Positions 44,570 through 53,167 of a stretch of DNA of 64,000 nucleotides are shown here, in pieces (position 1 is the stretch's first letter; each line of letters opens with the position of its first letter). The DNA lies in contig NZ_JAUYTT010000008.1 of assembly GCF_030695035.1 (NCBI RefSeq), forward strand, positions 930,001 through 994,000, given 5' to 3'. The notes beneath the pieces are model-generated. The model was not told the DNA's origin. It did no database searches and saw nothing but the letters and a program-made list of their open reading frames with translations. The position numbers and the translations under genes were made by a program. The stretch comes from Frigidibacter sp. GTDB taxonomy: Bacteria; Pseudomonadota; Alphaproteobacteria; Rhodobacterales; Rhodobacteraceae.

Positions 44570-44942
44570 ATGACAGATACATGCCCCCCGACCACCCTGC
44601 CCCGCCCGATGCCTTCCGAAGACGGGATCCTCGCGTTCCTTGATCGCTCCGAGGCGCTGTTCCCGGCCGATGCGGCGGACGCAACCGGACTGGAACGACA
44701 CCCGCTTAAACAACCCCGAATTCGACGCGCTTCTGAACGACGCCAAGGGCGAGCTGGACGAGGCGAGACGGCGCGAGATGTATTCCTGGATGGCCTATCT
44801 GGTGCGCGATGAGGGCGGGCTGATCCTGCCGATGTTCAACAACTTCATCTCGGCCAATACCAACGACCTGCAGGGCTGGATCAACGATCCGACGCAGGAT
44901 CTGATGAACGGCTACGCCCCGCATAAATGCTGGTTCGCCTGA
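44570..44942 (+). pseudogene. Remnant: foreign N-terminus joined to C-terminus of a peptide-type solute-binding protein
   Basis: From about 44690 the frame gives the last 83 residues of a family 5 (OppA/DppA-like) binding protein: WNDTRLNNPEFDALL, then AKGELDEARRREMYSWMAYL, DEGGLILPMFNNF and the end HKCWFA. More than 400 residues that should come before are absent. Instead 44570-44690 encodes, in a different frame, about 40 residues starting MTDTCPPTTLPRPMPSEDG that I cannot assign. The junction therefore looks like a deletion joining two genes out of frame. No insertion sequence is visible at the joint. Confidence 0.8.
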
Positions 44943-44952
44943 GGGTGCGCGC

Positions 44953-45904
44953 GTGAACGCGGGCTCTCTTCTTGGACTGGTGGCCCAACGCATTGCGTTG
45001 GGCCTCGTCCTGCTGCTGGCGGCCTCGGCGCTGATCTTTGCCGGAACCCAGATCCTTCCCGGCGATGTGGCCCAGTCGATCCTGGGCCAGTCGGCCACGC
45101 CGCAGGCGCTGGCGAACCTGCGGGCCGAGCTGGGGCTGGATGAACCCGCGCTGACCCGGTATCTCCTGGCTCGTCGGGGCGCTTCAGGGCGATCTTGGCA
45201 GCGCGCTCAGCAATGGGCAGGACATTGCCACGGCGATGTCGCACCGGCTTGGCAACACGCTGTTCCTTGCCGGCACCACCGCGATCATCGCGGTGCCGCT
45301 GGCGCTGATCCTCGGCCTCGTGTCCGTGCGCTATCAGGGCCGCTGGCCCGACAAGGTGATCTCGGGCGTGACGCTGGCGACGGTGTCGGTGCCGGAGTTC
45401 ATGCTGGGCTACATCGCTATGTTCCTCTTTGCGGTGCAGTTCCGGGTCTTCCCCTCGGTCTCAACCATCTATGACGGGATGAGCCTTGGCGAACAGCTGC
45501 AGGCCATCGCGCTGCCCGCGCTGGTGATGGTTCTGGGCCACATGATGCGGATGACGCGGGCCGCGATCCTCAACGTGATGCAATCGGCCTATATCGAGAT
45601 GGCAGAGCTGAAGGGCCTGCGCCGCTTCACCATCATCTCGCGCGACGCCCTGCCCAATGCCATCGCCCCGATCATCAATGTGGTGATGCTGAACCTCGCC
45701 TATCTGGTGGTCGGCGTCGTCGTGGTCGAGGTGGTGTTCGTCTATCCCGGGATGGGGCAATATCTGGTCGATCACGTCTCCAAACGCGATGTGCCGGTGG
45801 TCCAGGCCTGCGGGCTTGTCTTTGCGGCCGTCTATATCGGCATGAACATGACCGCGGATATCGTCGCGCTTCTGGCCAATCCGCGGCTGAGGCATCCCAA
45901 ATGA
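44953..45904 (+). pseudogene. dppB: Frameshifted peptide ABC permease (DppB-like)
   Basis: Starting at GTG 44953, the first 72 or so residues (LVAQRIALGLVLLLAASALIF, LPGDVAQSILGQSATP) match DppB-type permeases. At about 45172 the frame breaks. The homologous sequence resumes in the next frame as SWLVGALQGDLGSALSNGQD and runs to 45904 (VSVPEFMLGYIAMFLFAVQF; MMRMTRAAILNVMQSAYIEM; the VYPGMGQYLVDHVSKRD end). A 2-bp loss in a TCTC run (or 1-bp gain) explains it. The rest is full length, so the break may be recent. Confidence 0.85.
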
Positions 45905-47068
45905 CCCGTATCCCGATTTCGGCCCTTCTGGGCCTGCTGTTCACCGCCGCCTTCTTTCTGGCCGCAATCCTGGCGCCCTGGCTGTCGCCCTATGGCATGG
46001 CCGAGGTGGTCGGCGATGTGTGGGAGCCGATGTCCCCCACCCATTGGCTGGGCCGACTCCATCGGGCGCGATCTGCTGTCACGGATGATCTGGGGCGGGC
46101 GGGTCACGATCTTCGTCGCCGCCTGCGCAACGCTGATCGCCTTCATCACCGGGGTCGTCCTTGGCTTTCTGGCCGCGGTCGCCGGGGGCTGGGTCGATCA
46201 GGCGCTGTCGCGGCTGGTGGATCTGATGATGTCGATCCCAGCGCCGCCGGGGACAACCGCGCTGCTGTCGATCCGCGGCGTCACCGCCCGCTATCCCGGC
46301 GTGCCGGTGGATGTGCTGCGCGACATCACGCTCGATCTGGCACCGGGGCAGACGCTGGCGGTGGTGGGCGAAAGCGGGTCGGGCAAGTCCACGCTGGCCC
46401 GCGCCATCACCGGGCTCTTGCCGCCGACCCAGGGCGAGATCCTCTTCGACGGGCGCGCCCTGCCCCCGAAGCTTGCCGGCCGCAGCCAGGACGACCTGCG
46501 CGAGCTGCAGATGATCTACCAGATGGCTGACACGGCGATGAACCCGCGCCAGACGGTCGGCACCATCATCGGGCGGCCGCTGCAATTCTATTTCGGCCTG
46601 CGCGGCGCGGAAAAGCGCAAGCGCATCCTCGAACTGCTGGAAGAGATCGAACTGGGCGCCGGGTTCGCCGACCGCTACCCGGCAGAGCTGTCGGGCGGGC
46701 AGAAGCAACGGGTCTGCATCGCCCGGGCGCTGGCGGCCAAACCACGGCCGATCCTGTGCGACGAGGTGACATCGGCGCTCGATCCGCTGGTGGCGGACGG
46801 GATCCTCAAGCTGCTGCTGGACCTGCAGCGCGAGGAAGGGGTGGCCTATCTGTTCATCACCCACGACCTGGCCACGGTGCGCGCCATCGCCGACCAGATC
46901 GCGGTGATGTATCGCGGCAAGGTGGTGCGCAGCGGGCCAAAGGCCGAGGTGCTGGCCCCGCCCTTCGACGACTACACCGACCTGCTGCTGTCCTCGGCCC
47001 CCGAGATGCGGCAGGGCTGGCTGGAAGAGGTGATCGCGCATCGCAAGATGGCGGCGGGCGGGAACTGA
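45901..47068 (+). pseudogene. Fusion of a truncated, frameshifted DppC-like permease to a DppF-like ATPase
   Basis: ATG 45901 overlaps the dppB stop and starts a DppC-like N-terminus (FLAAILAPWLSPYGMAEVV). After HWLG at about 46054 the frame shifts (2 bp missing) and continues as DSIGRDLLSRMIWGGRVTIF to VDLMMSIPAPP near 46250. There the rest of dppC and the expected dppD are deleted. The open frame runs straight into a complete ATPase domain (LLSIRGVTARYPGVPVDVL; Walker A GESGSGKST; LSGGQKQRVCIARALA; ILCDEVTSALDPL) up to 47068. The ATPase part of about 265 residues looks intact, but the operon cannot make a working importer. Confidence 0.85.
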
Positions 47069-47076
47069 AGCGGCGG

Positions 47077-48930
47077 TCAGCTCGCCGCAGTTTGTCCCGG
47101 CTTGATCCTGAGCGCCCGCAGCGCGTTCAGGATCACCGCCACGTCGATCATTTCTTGCAGCAGCGCGCCTTGCACCGGGGTCAGGTAGCCGAAGGCCGCG
47201 GCGATCATGCCAAGCACCGACAGGCCGATCCCGGCCACCACGCTCTCCATCGCGATGCGGCGGGACCGCTGTGCGATCTCAATCCCCGGCAGCAGCCGAT
47301 CCAGATGATCGACCAGCAGCACCACATCCGCCGCCTCGGCCGAGGCTGCCGCCCCCCGCGCGCCCATCGCCACGCCGACATCAGCCGCCGCCAGCGCGGG
47401 CGCATCGTTGACGCCGTCGCCCACCATCATCACCGGGCCGCCCGCGCGCTCTGCCAGCACCAGCGCGACCTTCTGGTCGGGCGCCAGATCGGCGCGCACC
47501 GCATCGAGCCCCAGCCCCTCGGTCACCGCCTCGGCCACGGCGCGGCGGTCGCCTGTGGCCAGGACGATGCGCGCAACCCCCAGCCGGCGCAGCCCCGCCA
47601 GCAGGTCCGCGGTGCCAGCCCGCAGCGCGTCGGCCATCACCAGATGCCCCACCAACTTGCCATCCACTGCAAGCGACACCACCACCGCCCCCGCCGCAAT
47701 GACCGCGGCTTCGGGAATCGCGACCCCCGCCTGCGCGGCGACGAACGCAGCGCCCCCGACGATGACCCGCCGCCCGTCGATGGTTCCCGCGACGCCCTCC
47801 CCGGGGGTTTCCACCACGTTTTCCGGAACCGGCAGGTCGATGCCCCGGTCTTGCGCCGCGGCGACAATCGCCTGCGCAACCGGGTGTTTGGAAGCCTGAT
47901 CCAGCGCCGCGGCGAAGTGCAGGATCTCCTCCTCGGACAGCGCGCCAAGCCGGTCGATCCGCACGATCTGCGGCCGCCCGTCGGTCAGCGTGCCGGTCTT
48001 GTCGAGGATCAGGGTCTTGATCCGCGCCAGCGCCTCCAGCGGTTTCGCGCCCTTGATCAGCACCCCGAAATGCGCCGCCCGTGACAGCCCGGCCACCAGC
48101 GCCACCGGCACCGCCAGGATCAGCGGGCAGGGGGTCGCCACCACCAGCACCGCAACCGCGCGGATCGGATCGCCGGTGAACCACCAAGCCGCCGTCGCCA
48201 GCGCGACCGTCACCGCCAGGAACAGCAGCGAATAGCGATCCGCCAGCCGGGCCATCGGCGCCTTGGAGGCCTGCGCCGCCTCGACCAGCCGCACGATCCC
48301 GGCATAGGTGCTGTCGGCCGCTGCCCGCGTGGCCCGCAGGTCGAAGGCTTCGCCGGCATTGGTCGAGCCGCTCATCACCTCCGCCCCTCGCGCCAAGCGC
48401 ATGGGCATCGACTCGCCGGTCAGCGCCGACTGGTCCAGCATCGCGCCCGCGCTGTCCACCGTGCCGTCCACCGGGGCCACATCGCCCTGCCGGATCAGCA
48501 GCAGATCGCCCGGCGCGATTGCGTCCAGCGTCACCTCCTCCAGCGCGCCGTTCCGGTGGCGGGTGGCGCTGCGGGGCACGCGGGACAGAAGATCGCTCAT
48601 TTCGCGCCGGGCCCGGCCTTGCGCGAAGCTTTCCAGGAAGGTGCCGCCCGAATACATCAGCGCGACCACCGCCGCCGCCAGCGTCTCGCCGACCAGCAGC
48701 GCCGCCGACATCGACAGCGCGGCGACGATGTCGAGCCCGACCTCGCCTTGGCGCAAGCTGCGCAGGATTTCCACACAGAGCGCCGCCAGCACCGGGACAA
48801 CGCCCGCCGCCCAGACCGGCCCGGCCAGCTGCGGCTGCCCGGCGAGCCAAAGGCCAAGGCCGGTGACCAGCCCCAGCAGCGCCAGCCCCAGCAGGACGAT
48901 GTTCATGCGATCACGCACCAACGGAGTCAT
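47077..48930 (-). CDS. P1B-type heavy-metal transporting ATPase without N-terminal metal-binding domain
   Basis: I preferred ATG 48930 because AGGAG lies 8 bp ahead; others (48936, 48957) are possible. The 617-residue protein has the P-type core: actuator motif LTGES, phosphorylation site DKTGTLTDG, the P1B-specific SKHPVA, and hinge GDGVNDAPALAAADVG. The transmembrane metal motif is ATPCPLILAVPVAL, i.e. TPC, rather than the copper/zinc CPC or cobalt SPC. TPC is reported for the small P1B-5 group (Ni/Fe), so iron or nickel export is a reasonable guess. There is no N-terminal HMA domain or His-rich tail. It ends the redox cluster and lies just after apbE. Confidence 0.9.
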   Translation of the reverse strand: MTPLVRDRMNIVLLGLALLGLVTGLGLWLAGQPQLAGPVWAAGVVPVLAALCVEILRSLRQGEVGLDIVAALSMSAALLVGETLAAAVVALMYSGGTFLESFAQGRARREMSDLLSRVPRSATRHRNGALEEVTLDAIAPGDLLLIRQGDVAPVDGTVDSAGAMLDQSALTGESMPMRLARGAEVMSGSTNAGEAFDLRATRAAADSTYAGIVRLVEAAQASKAPMARLADRYSLLFLAVTVALATAAWWFTGDPIRAVAVLVVATPCPLILAVPVALVAGLSRAAHFGVLIKGAKPLEALARIKTLILDKTGTLTDGRPQIVRIDRLGALSEEEILHFAAALDQASKHPVAQAIVAAAQDRGIDLPVPENVVETPGEGVAGTIDGRRVIVGGAAFVAAQAGVAIPEAAVIAAGAVVVSLAVDGKLVGHLVMADALRAGTADLLAGLRRLGVARIVLATGDRRAVAEAVTEGLGLDAVRADLAPDQKVALVLAERAGGPVMMVGDGVNDAPALAAADVGVAMGARGAAASAEAADVVLLVDHLDRLLPGIEIAQRSRRIAMESVVAGIGLSVLGMIAAAFGYLTPVQGALLQEMIDVAVILNALRALRIKPGQTAAS

Positions 48931-48946
48931 CTGCATATCTCCTGCG

Positions 48947-49909
48947 TCATGTCCCATCTCCGGGATTGTTTTCGAACAGCCGCCCCACCCGGGTTTCGCG
49001 GAAGCCATCGCCCATCCGGTCGATGAACAGCGCGCCCAGCCCTTGCTTACGCGCCATTGCCGCGCCCTCCAAGCTTCCCATGACCATCAGCGCCGTCGCC
49101 CAGGCATCCGCCTGCATGCAACTGGCATGGACCACCGTCACCGAGGCGGGCGGCGCCAGCAGCGGCGCGCCGCGGGCCGGGTCCATCGTATGCGACAGCA
49201 GGCGGCCCTGCACCTCCACCCAGTGCCGGTAATCGCCCGAGGTCGCCACGGCGGCGTCCTGCAGCGCAAGGATGGAATGGGGCGCGCGGCGTTCCGGGTC
49301 TGGCGCCTCGACGGCGACGGTCCAGGGCTCGCCGCCCGGTCGCGAGCCAAGCGCCCGCATCTCACCGTCGATGCCGACGAGGCCAGCGGGAAGGCCATGC
49401 TGCACCAGCGTTTCGGCCAACCGGTCCACGCCGTAGCCCTTGGCGATGCCGTTGAGGTCGAGCGTCAGGGGGGCCCGTTTCCGCACAAGGCCCGCGTCCA
49501 TCTCCAGCACCTCATGCGCCAGCATCCGGCCCGCGCGCATCGCCTCCCGGATCCGCTCTGGCGCGGCAGCCTCCGGCCCAAATCCCCAGGCCCGGACCGC
49601 ATCACCCATGCTGATATCGAACGCCCCGCCCGAGGCGCGGCCGATCTGCAGCCCCATGGCCAGAACCTGCCGCAGCCGGTCCGGCACCGCGACCCATTCC
49701 CCCACCGGCGCCACGTTCAGGCGCGTCACGTCGCTGCCGGGCTTCCAGCTGGACATCTGGGTGTCCACCTCATCGACCGCCGCCTGCAGGGCCAAGCGGA
49801 CCGGCTCCGGATCGCACCCGGCAGGCGCGAAGACCAGCGCCGACCAGCAGGTGCCCATCGTCGGGCCGTTTAGGGCATGGCGCCGCAGGTCAGTAAACAT
49901 CTTCGACAT
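48947..49909 (-). CDS. apbE: ApbE, FAD:protein FMN transferase
   Basis: The 320-residue enzyme moves FMN from FAD to Thr/Ser of target proteins outside the cytoplasm. Family motifs are MGTCWSA near the N-terminus, FDISMGDAVRAWGFGP, LTLDLNGIAKGYGVDRLAE, LVGIDGEMRALGSRPGG and the ending DAWATALMVMG. I see no clear signal peptide; the N-terminus MSKMFTDLRRHALNGPTMG is short, and an upstream signal is not visible. It overlaps the flavoprotein gene by 20 bp. Plausible targets in the window are the DUF2271 protein (TGAS motif) and RnfG (SGAT). Confidence 0.93.
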   Translation of the reverse strand: MSKMFTDLRRHALNGPTMGTCWSALVFAPAGCDPEPVRLALQAAVDEVDTQMSSWKPGSDVTRLNVAPVGEWVAVPDRLRQVLAMGLQIGRASGGAFDISMGDAVRAWGFGPEAAAPERIREAMRAGRMLAHEVLEMDAGLVRKRAPLTLDLNGIAKGYGVDRLAETLVQHGLPAGLVGIDGEMRALGSRPGGEPWTVAVEAPDPERRAPHSILALQDAAVATSGDYRHWVEVQGRLLSHTMDPARGAPLLAPPASVTVVHASCMQADAWATALMVMGSLEGAAMARKQGLGALFIDRMGDGFRETRVGRLFENNPGDGT

Positions 49910-52094
49910 AGCGCCCCTCTGCCTTCAACGCCGCGGGCGTCAGCCCGAGGGGCGCCAGAATCTCGGCCAACGCCTCCGCCACCCCCGCCGCCATCCCCCG
50001 CCCGCCGCAGACCATGACGCGCGCGCCGTCCCCGATCAGCCGCGCCACCTCGGCGGCTTCGCCGCGCAGCGCATCCTGCACATAGAGCGGGCGCTTGCCG
50101 CGAGAGACGGCGGTGACCAGCCGGGTCAGCAGGCCTTCGCGCTGCCAGCCCGCGATCTCCTCGCCATAAAGGAAATCGCTGTCCGGGTGCCGCATCCCGA
50201 AGACCAGATGGATCGGCCGGTGCCGCGCATTGCCGCGCACGAAGCCCGCCAAGGGGCCGATGCCGGTGCCCGCGCCGATCAGGATCAGCGGCGCCCGGCC
50301 CTTGCCCGGCTGGAACCCCGGATTGGGGCGCAGGAAGGCGGTGATGGTGTCTCCCGGCTCCAGCGCAGTGAGTTGGCCGGAGCACAGGCCCCCCGGCTGC
50401 CGTTTCACCACGATCTCGACAAATCCGTCGCGGCGGGCCGAGGCCAGCGAGTAAAGGCGCGGCACGGGGGAGCCTTCGGGCAGGATGCCGATCAGGTCGC
50501 CCGCATGGAAGCGCGCGAAGCCCGCCCCGGTCAGCCGCTGCCAGAGTGTCGCTTTCGGCAGCGCAAAGCGCAGGATCGCGGTCGGGGCCTGCACCTCGAC
50601 GCCATAGTCGCGGCGCGAGATCAGGGTGAGGATCTGTGTCGCAGGCAGGACCGGCTGGTGCGCCAGTTCCAGCGGTGCCCCTAGCACCTCCCCAAGTGCG
50701 CGGCCCCAGCGGGCGAAATCCTGCGGCGACTGGCGGTCAACCGTTTCGAAGGGCAGCAGCTCGGCCCAACCCTTGGCCCGTGCCGCCATCACCACCGCCT
50801 GCGCAAAGGCGCAATAGTCGGCAAAGCTGCGGTCGCCGAACCCCAGCACCGCCAGCGGCATCCCGGGCGCGGAGTCCAGCGCCGCCAGCCGGTCCAGGAA
50901 CCCCTTGGCCGAAGCCGGGGCATCGCCGTTCCCATAGGTCGCGGCCAGCACGATGACGCGCTTGGCCCGCGCATAGCTGCCCGGCGCGAAAGCGGACATC
51001 GGCGCAACGTGGACGCTGTGCCCGGCCGCGGTGAGGGCGGCATGCAGCGTCGCGGCAAAGCCCCAAGTGCTGCCGCCCTCACTGCCGACCAGCAGGATGG
51101 TCTCGGCCCTTCCCGCAGGCTGGTTGCCGCGGATGCGCGGCCGCCCGCGGCGCCCGGCCAGCCAGATCAGCATGCCCGTCGCGCCCATCATCGGCACGCC
51201 AAGCGCCATCAGCCCCAGCAGCAGTCCAAGCGCGGCAGCGCCCTGACCTGTGTGCAGCATGTAGATGGTTTCCGAAACGCGCTCCCAGCCGCTCAGATCG
51301 GCCCAGCCAACCAGCGCGCCAGTGCCCTGATCCAGATAGCCGGTGCCCTGATCTGTCTTCAGCGTGAAGACATCCGTCGCGTCGCCGGGATAGGGGAAGT
51401 TCAGCGCCCGCAGCTCTGCCACCGGCGTCGCCTCCAGTGCTGGCATCCGGGCGATCTCCGCGCCCGTCTGGCCGCTGACTTCTGGCATGGCCAGCGCGGC
51501 GGCACCATCCGGCAGCAGCCCGAAGGTCGAGGCGGTCATCCACAGCGCGGTGGCCGAGGACAGCAGCAGCCCCAGCACCGCAACCCGCGCGATCTTTACA
51601 TGCAGCTGCCCGGCCAGCGGCCCGCGCAATGGCGCGAACCAGCGCCGCCAACCGCCCATGCGCCGCAGCACCAGCGCCGTGCCCGACAGCGCCAGCACCA
51701 GCATCGCCGCCGCGCCCGCCGCCATCACCAGGCGGCCGGTGTCGTCGAGGAACAGCGAGCGGTGCAGGCTCGTCAGCCAGCGCTCGGTCTGGTTGGGGTC
51801 GGCAGAGCCCACGCCTGCCCCGGTGGCCGGGTCGATCACGGCCGCACCGGGCGCGCCCTGATCGAACCAATAGGCGGTGATCTGGCCCGAGGGCGCACGG
51901 CGGATCTGCTCCACCCCCGGATAGACCGCCAAGATACGCTCCGCCAGCGTGGCGACGGTCAGCCCCGCCTCGGCCTGGGGCGCGGCCAGCCGCTCGGCGG
52001 CCGGAAACACCGACAGCGCCGCGCCGCTGAGCGCCAGCAGCGTGACAAGCGCCAGCGCCAGGAGACCCGGCCAGCGATGGAGTGCGCGGATCAT
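49890..52094 (-). CDS. PepSY-TM, flavodoxin and FAD/NAD(P)H reductase fusion flavoprotein
   Basis: The 734-residue protein combines three modules. Residues 1 to about 325 are a PepSY-associated membrane domain with four helices (start HRWPGLLALALVTLLALSG). Residues of about 335-475 are flavodoxin-like (ILLVGSEGGSTWGFA, VLAATYGNGDAPASAKGF, LGFGDRSFADYCAFAQ). Residues of about 510-734 are a ferredoxin-reductase-like unit (RLYSLASA for FAD; LIGAGTGIGPLAGFVRG and VMVCGGRGMA for NAD(P)H). It should take electrons from cytoplasmic NAD(P)H and pass them to the periplasmic side. Similar proteins are annotated as sulfite-reductase-like or ferric reductases. It lies 12 bp after the DUF2271 gene. Confidence 0.9.
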   Translation of the reverse strand: MIRALHRWPGLLALALVTLLALSGAALSVFPAAERLAAPQAEAGLTVATLAERILAVYPGVEQIRRAPSGQITAYWFDQGAPGAAVIDPATGAGVGSADPNQTERWLTSLHRSLFLDDTGRLVMAAGAAAMLVLALSGTALVLRRMGGWRRWFAPLRGPLAGQLHVKIARVAVLGLLLSSATALWMTASTFGLLPDGAAALAMPEVSGQTGAEIARMPALEATPVAELRALNFPYPGDATDVFTLKTDQGTGYLDQGTGALVGWADLSGWERVSETIYMLHTGQGAAALGLLLGLMALGVPMMGATGMLIWLAGRRGRPRIRGNQPAGRAETILLVGSEGGSTWGFAATLHAALTAAGHSVHVAPMSAFAPGSYARAKRVIVLAATYGNGDAPASAKGFLDRLAALDSAPGMPLAVLGFGDRSFADYCAFAQAVVMAARAKGWAELLPFETVDRQSPQDFARWGRALGEVLGAPLELAHQPVLPATQILTLISRRDYGVEVQAPTAILRFALPKATLWQRLTGAGFARFHAGDLIGILPEGSPVPRLYSLASARRDGFVEIVVKRQPGGLCSGQLTALEPGDTITAFLRPNPGFQPGKGRAPLILIGAGTGIGPLAGFVRGNARHRPIHLVFGMRHPDSDFLYGEEIAGWQREGLLTRLVTAVSRGKRPLYVQDALRGEAAEVARLIGDGARVMVCGGRGMAAGVAEALAEILAPLGLTPAALKAEGRYVEDVY

Positions 52095-52106
52095 GGCCCT
52101 ATGCCC

Positions 52107-52577
52107 TTACATGTCGTACGCGAAACTGGCGACGTAGCGGCGGCCCTGCACGGGCGTGCCCGCGCCCGCCGTCGTCAGCGGCACGGCCACCTCGTTCGGG
52201 CTGTCGCGCATATCCTCGACCGCGGCGTCGATATGCAGGGTGTAGCCCGCATCGAACAGCGCATCGGCGAGGTCGAGCGTGATCTCCAGCGTCCGGCCCG
52301 CGCCGACACTGGCACCGGTGATGCCATCGACCTGCGCGGTGTCGCCGCCGGTGGCGCGATACCAGTCGTTCAGGTGCTCGTAATATTTCGACTTGTGGCC
52401 CGCCATCCACAGGCTGCCCGCATAGGCGCCGGACGGATCGGTGACATAGAGCGCGAGATAGGCGCCATCGCCGCCATAGCTGCTCAGCGTGGTGGTCAGC
52501 GTGACCGGGCGCGCCGCGGCGAGGCCGGGAAGGGTCAGCGCCGTGGTCAGCGCAAGGGCTGCGAGAAGGGATTTCAT
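52107..52577 (-). CDS. DUF2271 exported protein with a TGAS flavinylation-type motif
   Basis: The 156-residue protein has a Sec signal (LLAALALTTALTLPGLAAA). The mature domain is DUF2271-like: YLALYVTDPSGAYAGSLWMAG, YYEHLNDWYRATGG and the final GRRYVASFAYDM. At residues 84-90 it reads DGITGAS, which fits the ApbE acceptor pattern D-x-x-[ST]-G-A-[ST], with Ser90 (codon at about 52308-52310) as the candidate FMN site. It lies between the PepSY flavoprotein and the Asp-rich gene, and two genes away from apbE. It may act as the flavin-bearing electron carrier of the cluster. Confidence 0.87.
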   Translation of the reverse strand: MKSLLAALALTTALTLPGLAAARPVTLTTTLSSYGGDGAYLALYVTDPSGAYAGSLWMAGHKSKYYEHLNDWYRATGGDTAQVDGITGASVGAGRTLEITLDLADALFDAGYTLHIDAAVEDMRDSPNEVAVPLTTAGAGTPVQGRRYVASFAYDM

Positions 52578-52652
52578 CGGGGATCTCCGGGGTCAGAGGG
52601 GGATGCAGATGGAACGTGCGGCGCAGCAGCTTCCGCCGCGCCGCAGCGGCGC

Positions 52653-53024
52653 TCAGTTCACCTGAACCTGCGGCGGGGCGCCGGTTCCGAAGAGGCCGTT
52701 CTGCGGAGGCAGCTTGCTGCCGGCGGGCGCGGGATTGCGGGCGCCGCCCCGGCAGCCGCCCTCATCGTCATCATCGTCATCGTCGCAGTCATCGTCATCA
52801 TCATCGTCATGCCCCCGCCAAAACCCTTTGCGGTTATCATCGTCGTCGTCATCGTCATCATCGCTGATCAGGATCAGCGGCAGCGCCGGTGTCCCATCCT
52901 CGGACAGCGCGGCAACGGGCCGCGATCCGGCGTCTGCGGGGCCGCGCGTCATGCTCCAAGCCGCAAAGCCAAGGGTGGCCGTCAGCGCGGTGGAGGCGAC
53001 AAGCAGGGCAAGTGTCTTTCTCAT
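52653..53024 (-). CDS. Exported aspartate-rich protein, probable metal binder
   Basis: The 123-residue product starts with a Sec signal (RKTLALLVASTALTATLGFAA). The mature chain contains three uninterrupted aspartate runs: residues 55-63 (nine), 73-79 (seven) and 81-87 (seven), split by NRKGFWRGH and a cysteine. It ends Gly/Pro-rich with one more cysteine. Such runs bind Ca2+, Mn2+ or Fe cations with low specificity. I do not recognise a family. The coding DNA is a GTCATC-like microsatellite on the plus strand, so length changes by slippage are likely. Response-regulator-type repeats lie 47-95 bp upstream. Confidence 0.75.
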   Translation of the reverse strand: MRKTLALLVASTALTATLGFAAWSMTRGPADAGSRPVAALSEDGTPALPLILISDDDDDDDDDNRKGFWRGHDDDDDDDCDDDDDDDEGGCRGGARNPAPAGSKLPPQNGLFGTGAPPQVQVN

Positions 53025-53070
53025 GGCAGTGTCTCCTGTTCGGTTGCTGGGTCCAATGTGCAGACCCGAC

Positions 53071-53119
53071 CTGAGAGCTTCCTGACAGCGCGGTGATTCC
53101 CGCTTCAGCTTGCTGTCAG
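53071..53119. promoter_or_regulatory. Two CTGA direct-repeat boxes (11-bp period) upstream of the Asp-rich gene
   Basis: On the plus strand CTGA occurs at 53071 and 53082 (second unit CTGACAGC). On the minus strand CTGACAGCAAG-CTGAAGC covers 53119 to 53102. Both have a period of 11 bp, as in sites of OmpR-family regulators. The same pattern occurs twice at 54867-54915. Confidence 0.6.
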
Positions 53120-53124
53120 GATGA

Positions 53125-53153
53125 AAACGCCCCGCCGGAACGGCGGGGCGTTT
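53125..53153 (-). terminator. Intrinsic terminator after the ferric-reductase-like gene
   Basis: A perfect 13-bp stem (AAACGCCCCGCCG / CGGCGGGGCGTTT) with a 3-nt loop ends in TTTTC on the minus strand. It separates the PepSY/ferric-reductase transcript from the Asp-rich gene, so the latter needs its own promoter. Confidence 0.9.
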
Positions 53154-53167
53154 GGGTGGCGAGGCCC

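Noticed and set aside
52760-52865. GTCATC-like tandem repeat as a possible CRISPR or structural repeat
   Set aside because: It is the coding sequence for the poly-Asp runs of an exported protein; there are no spacers and the frame is kept.
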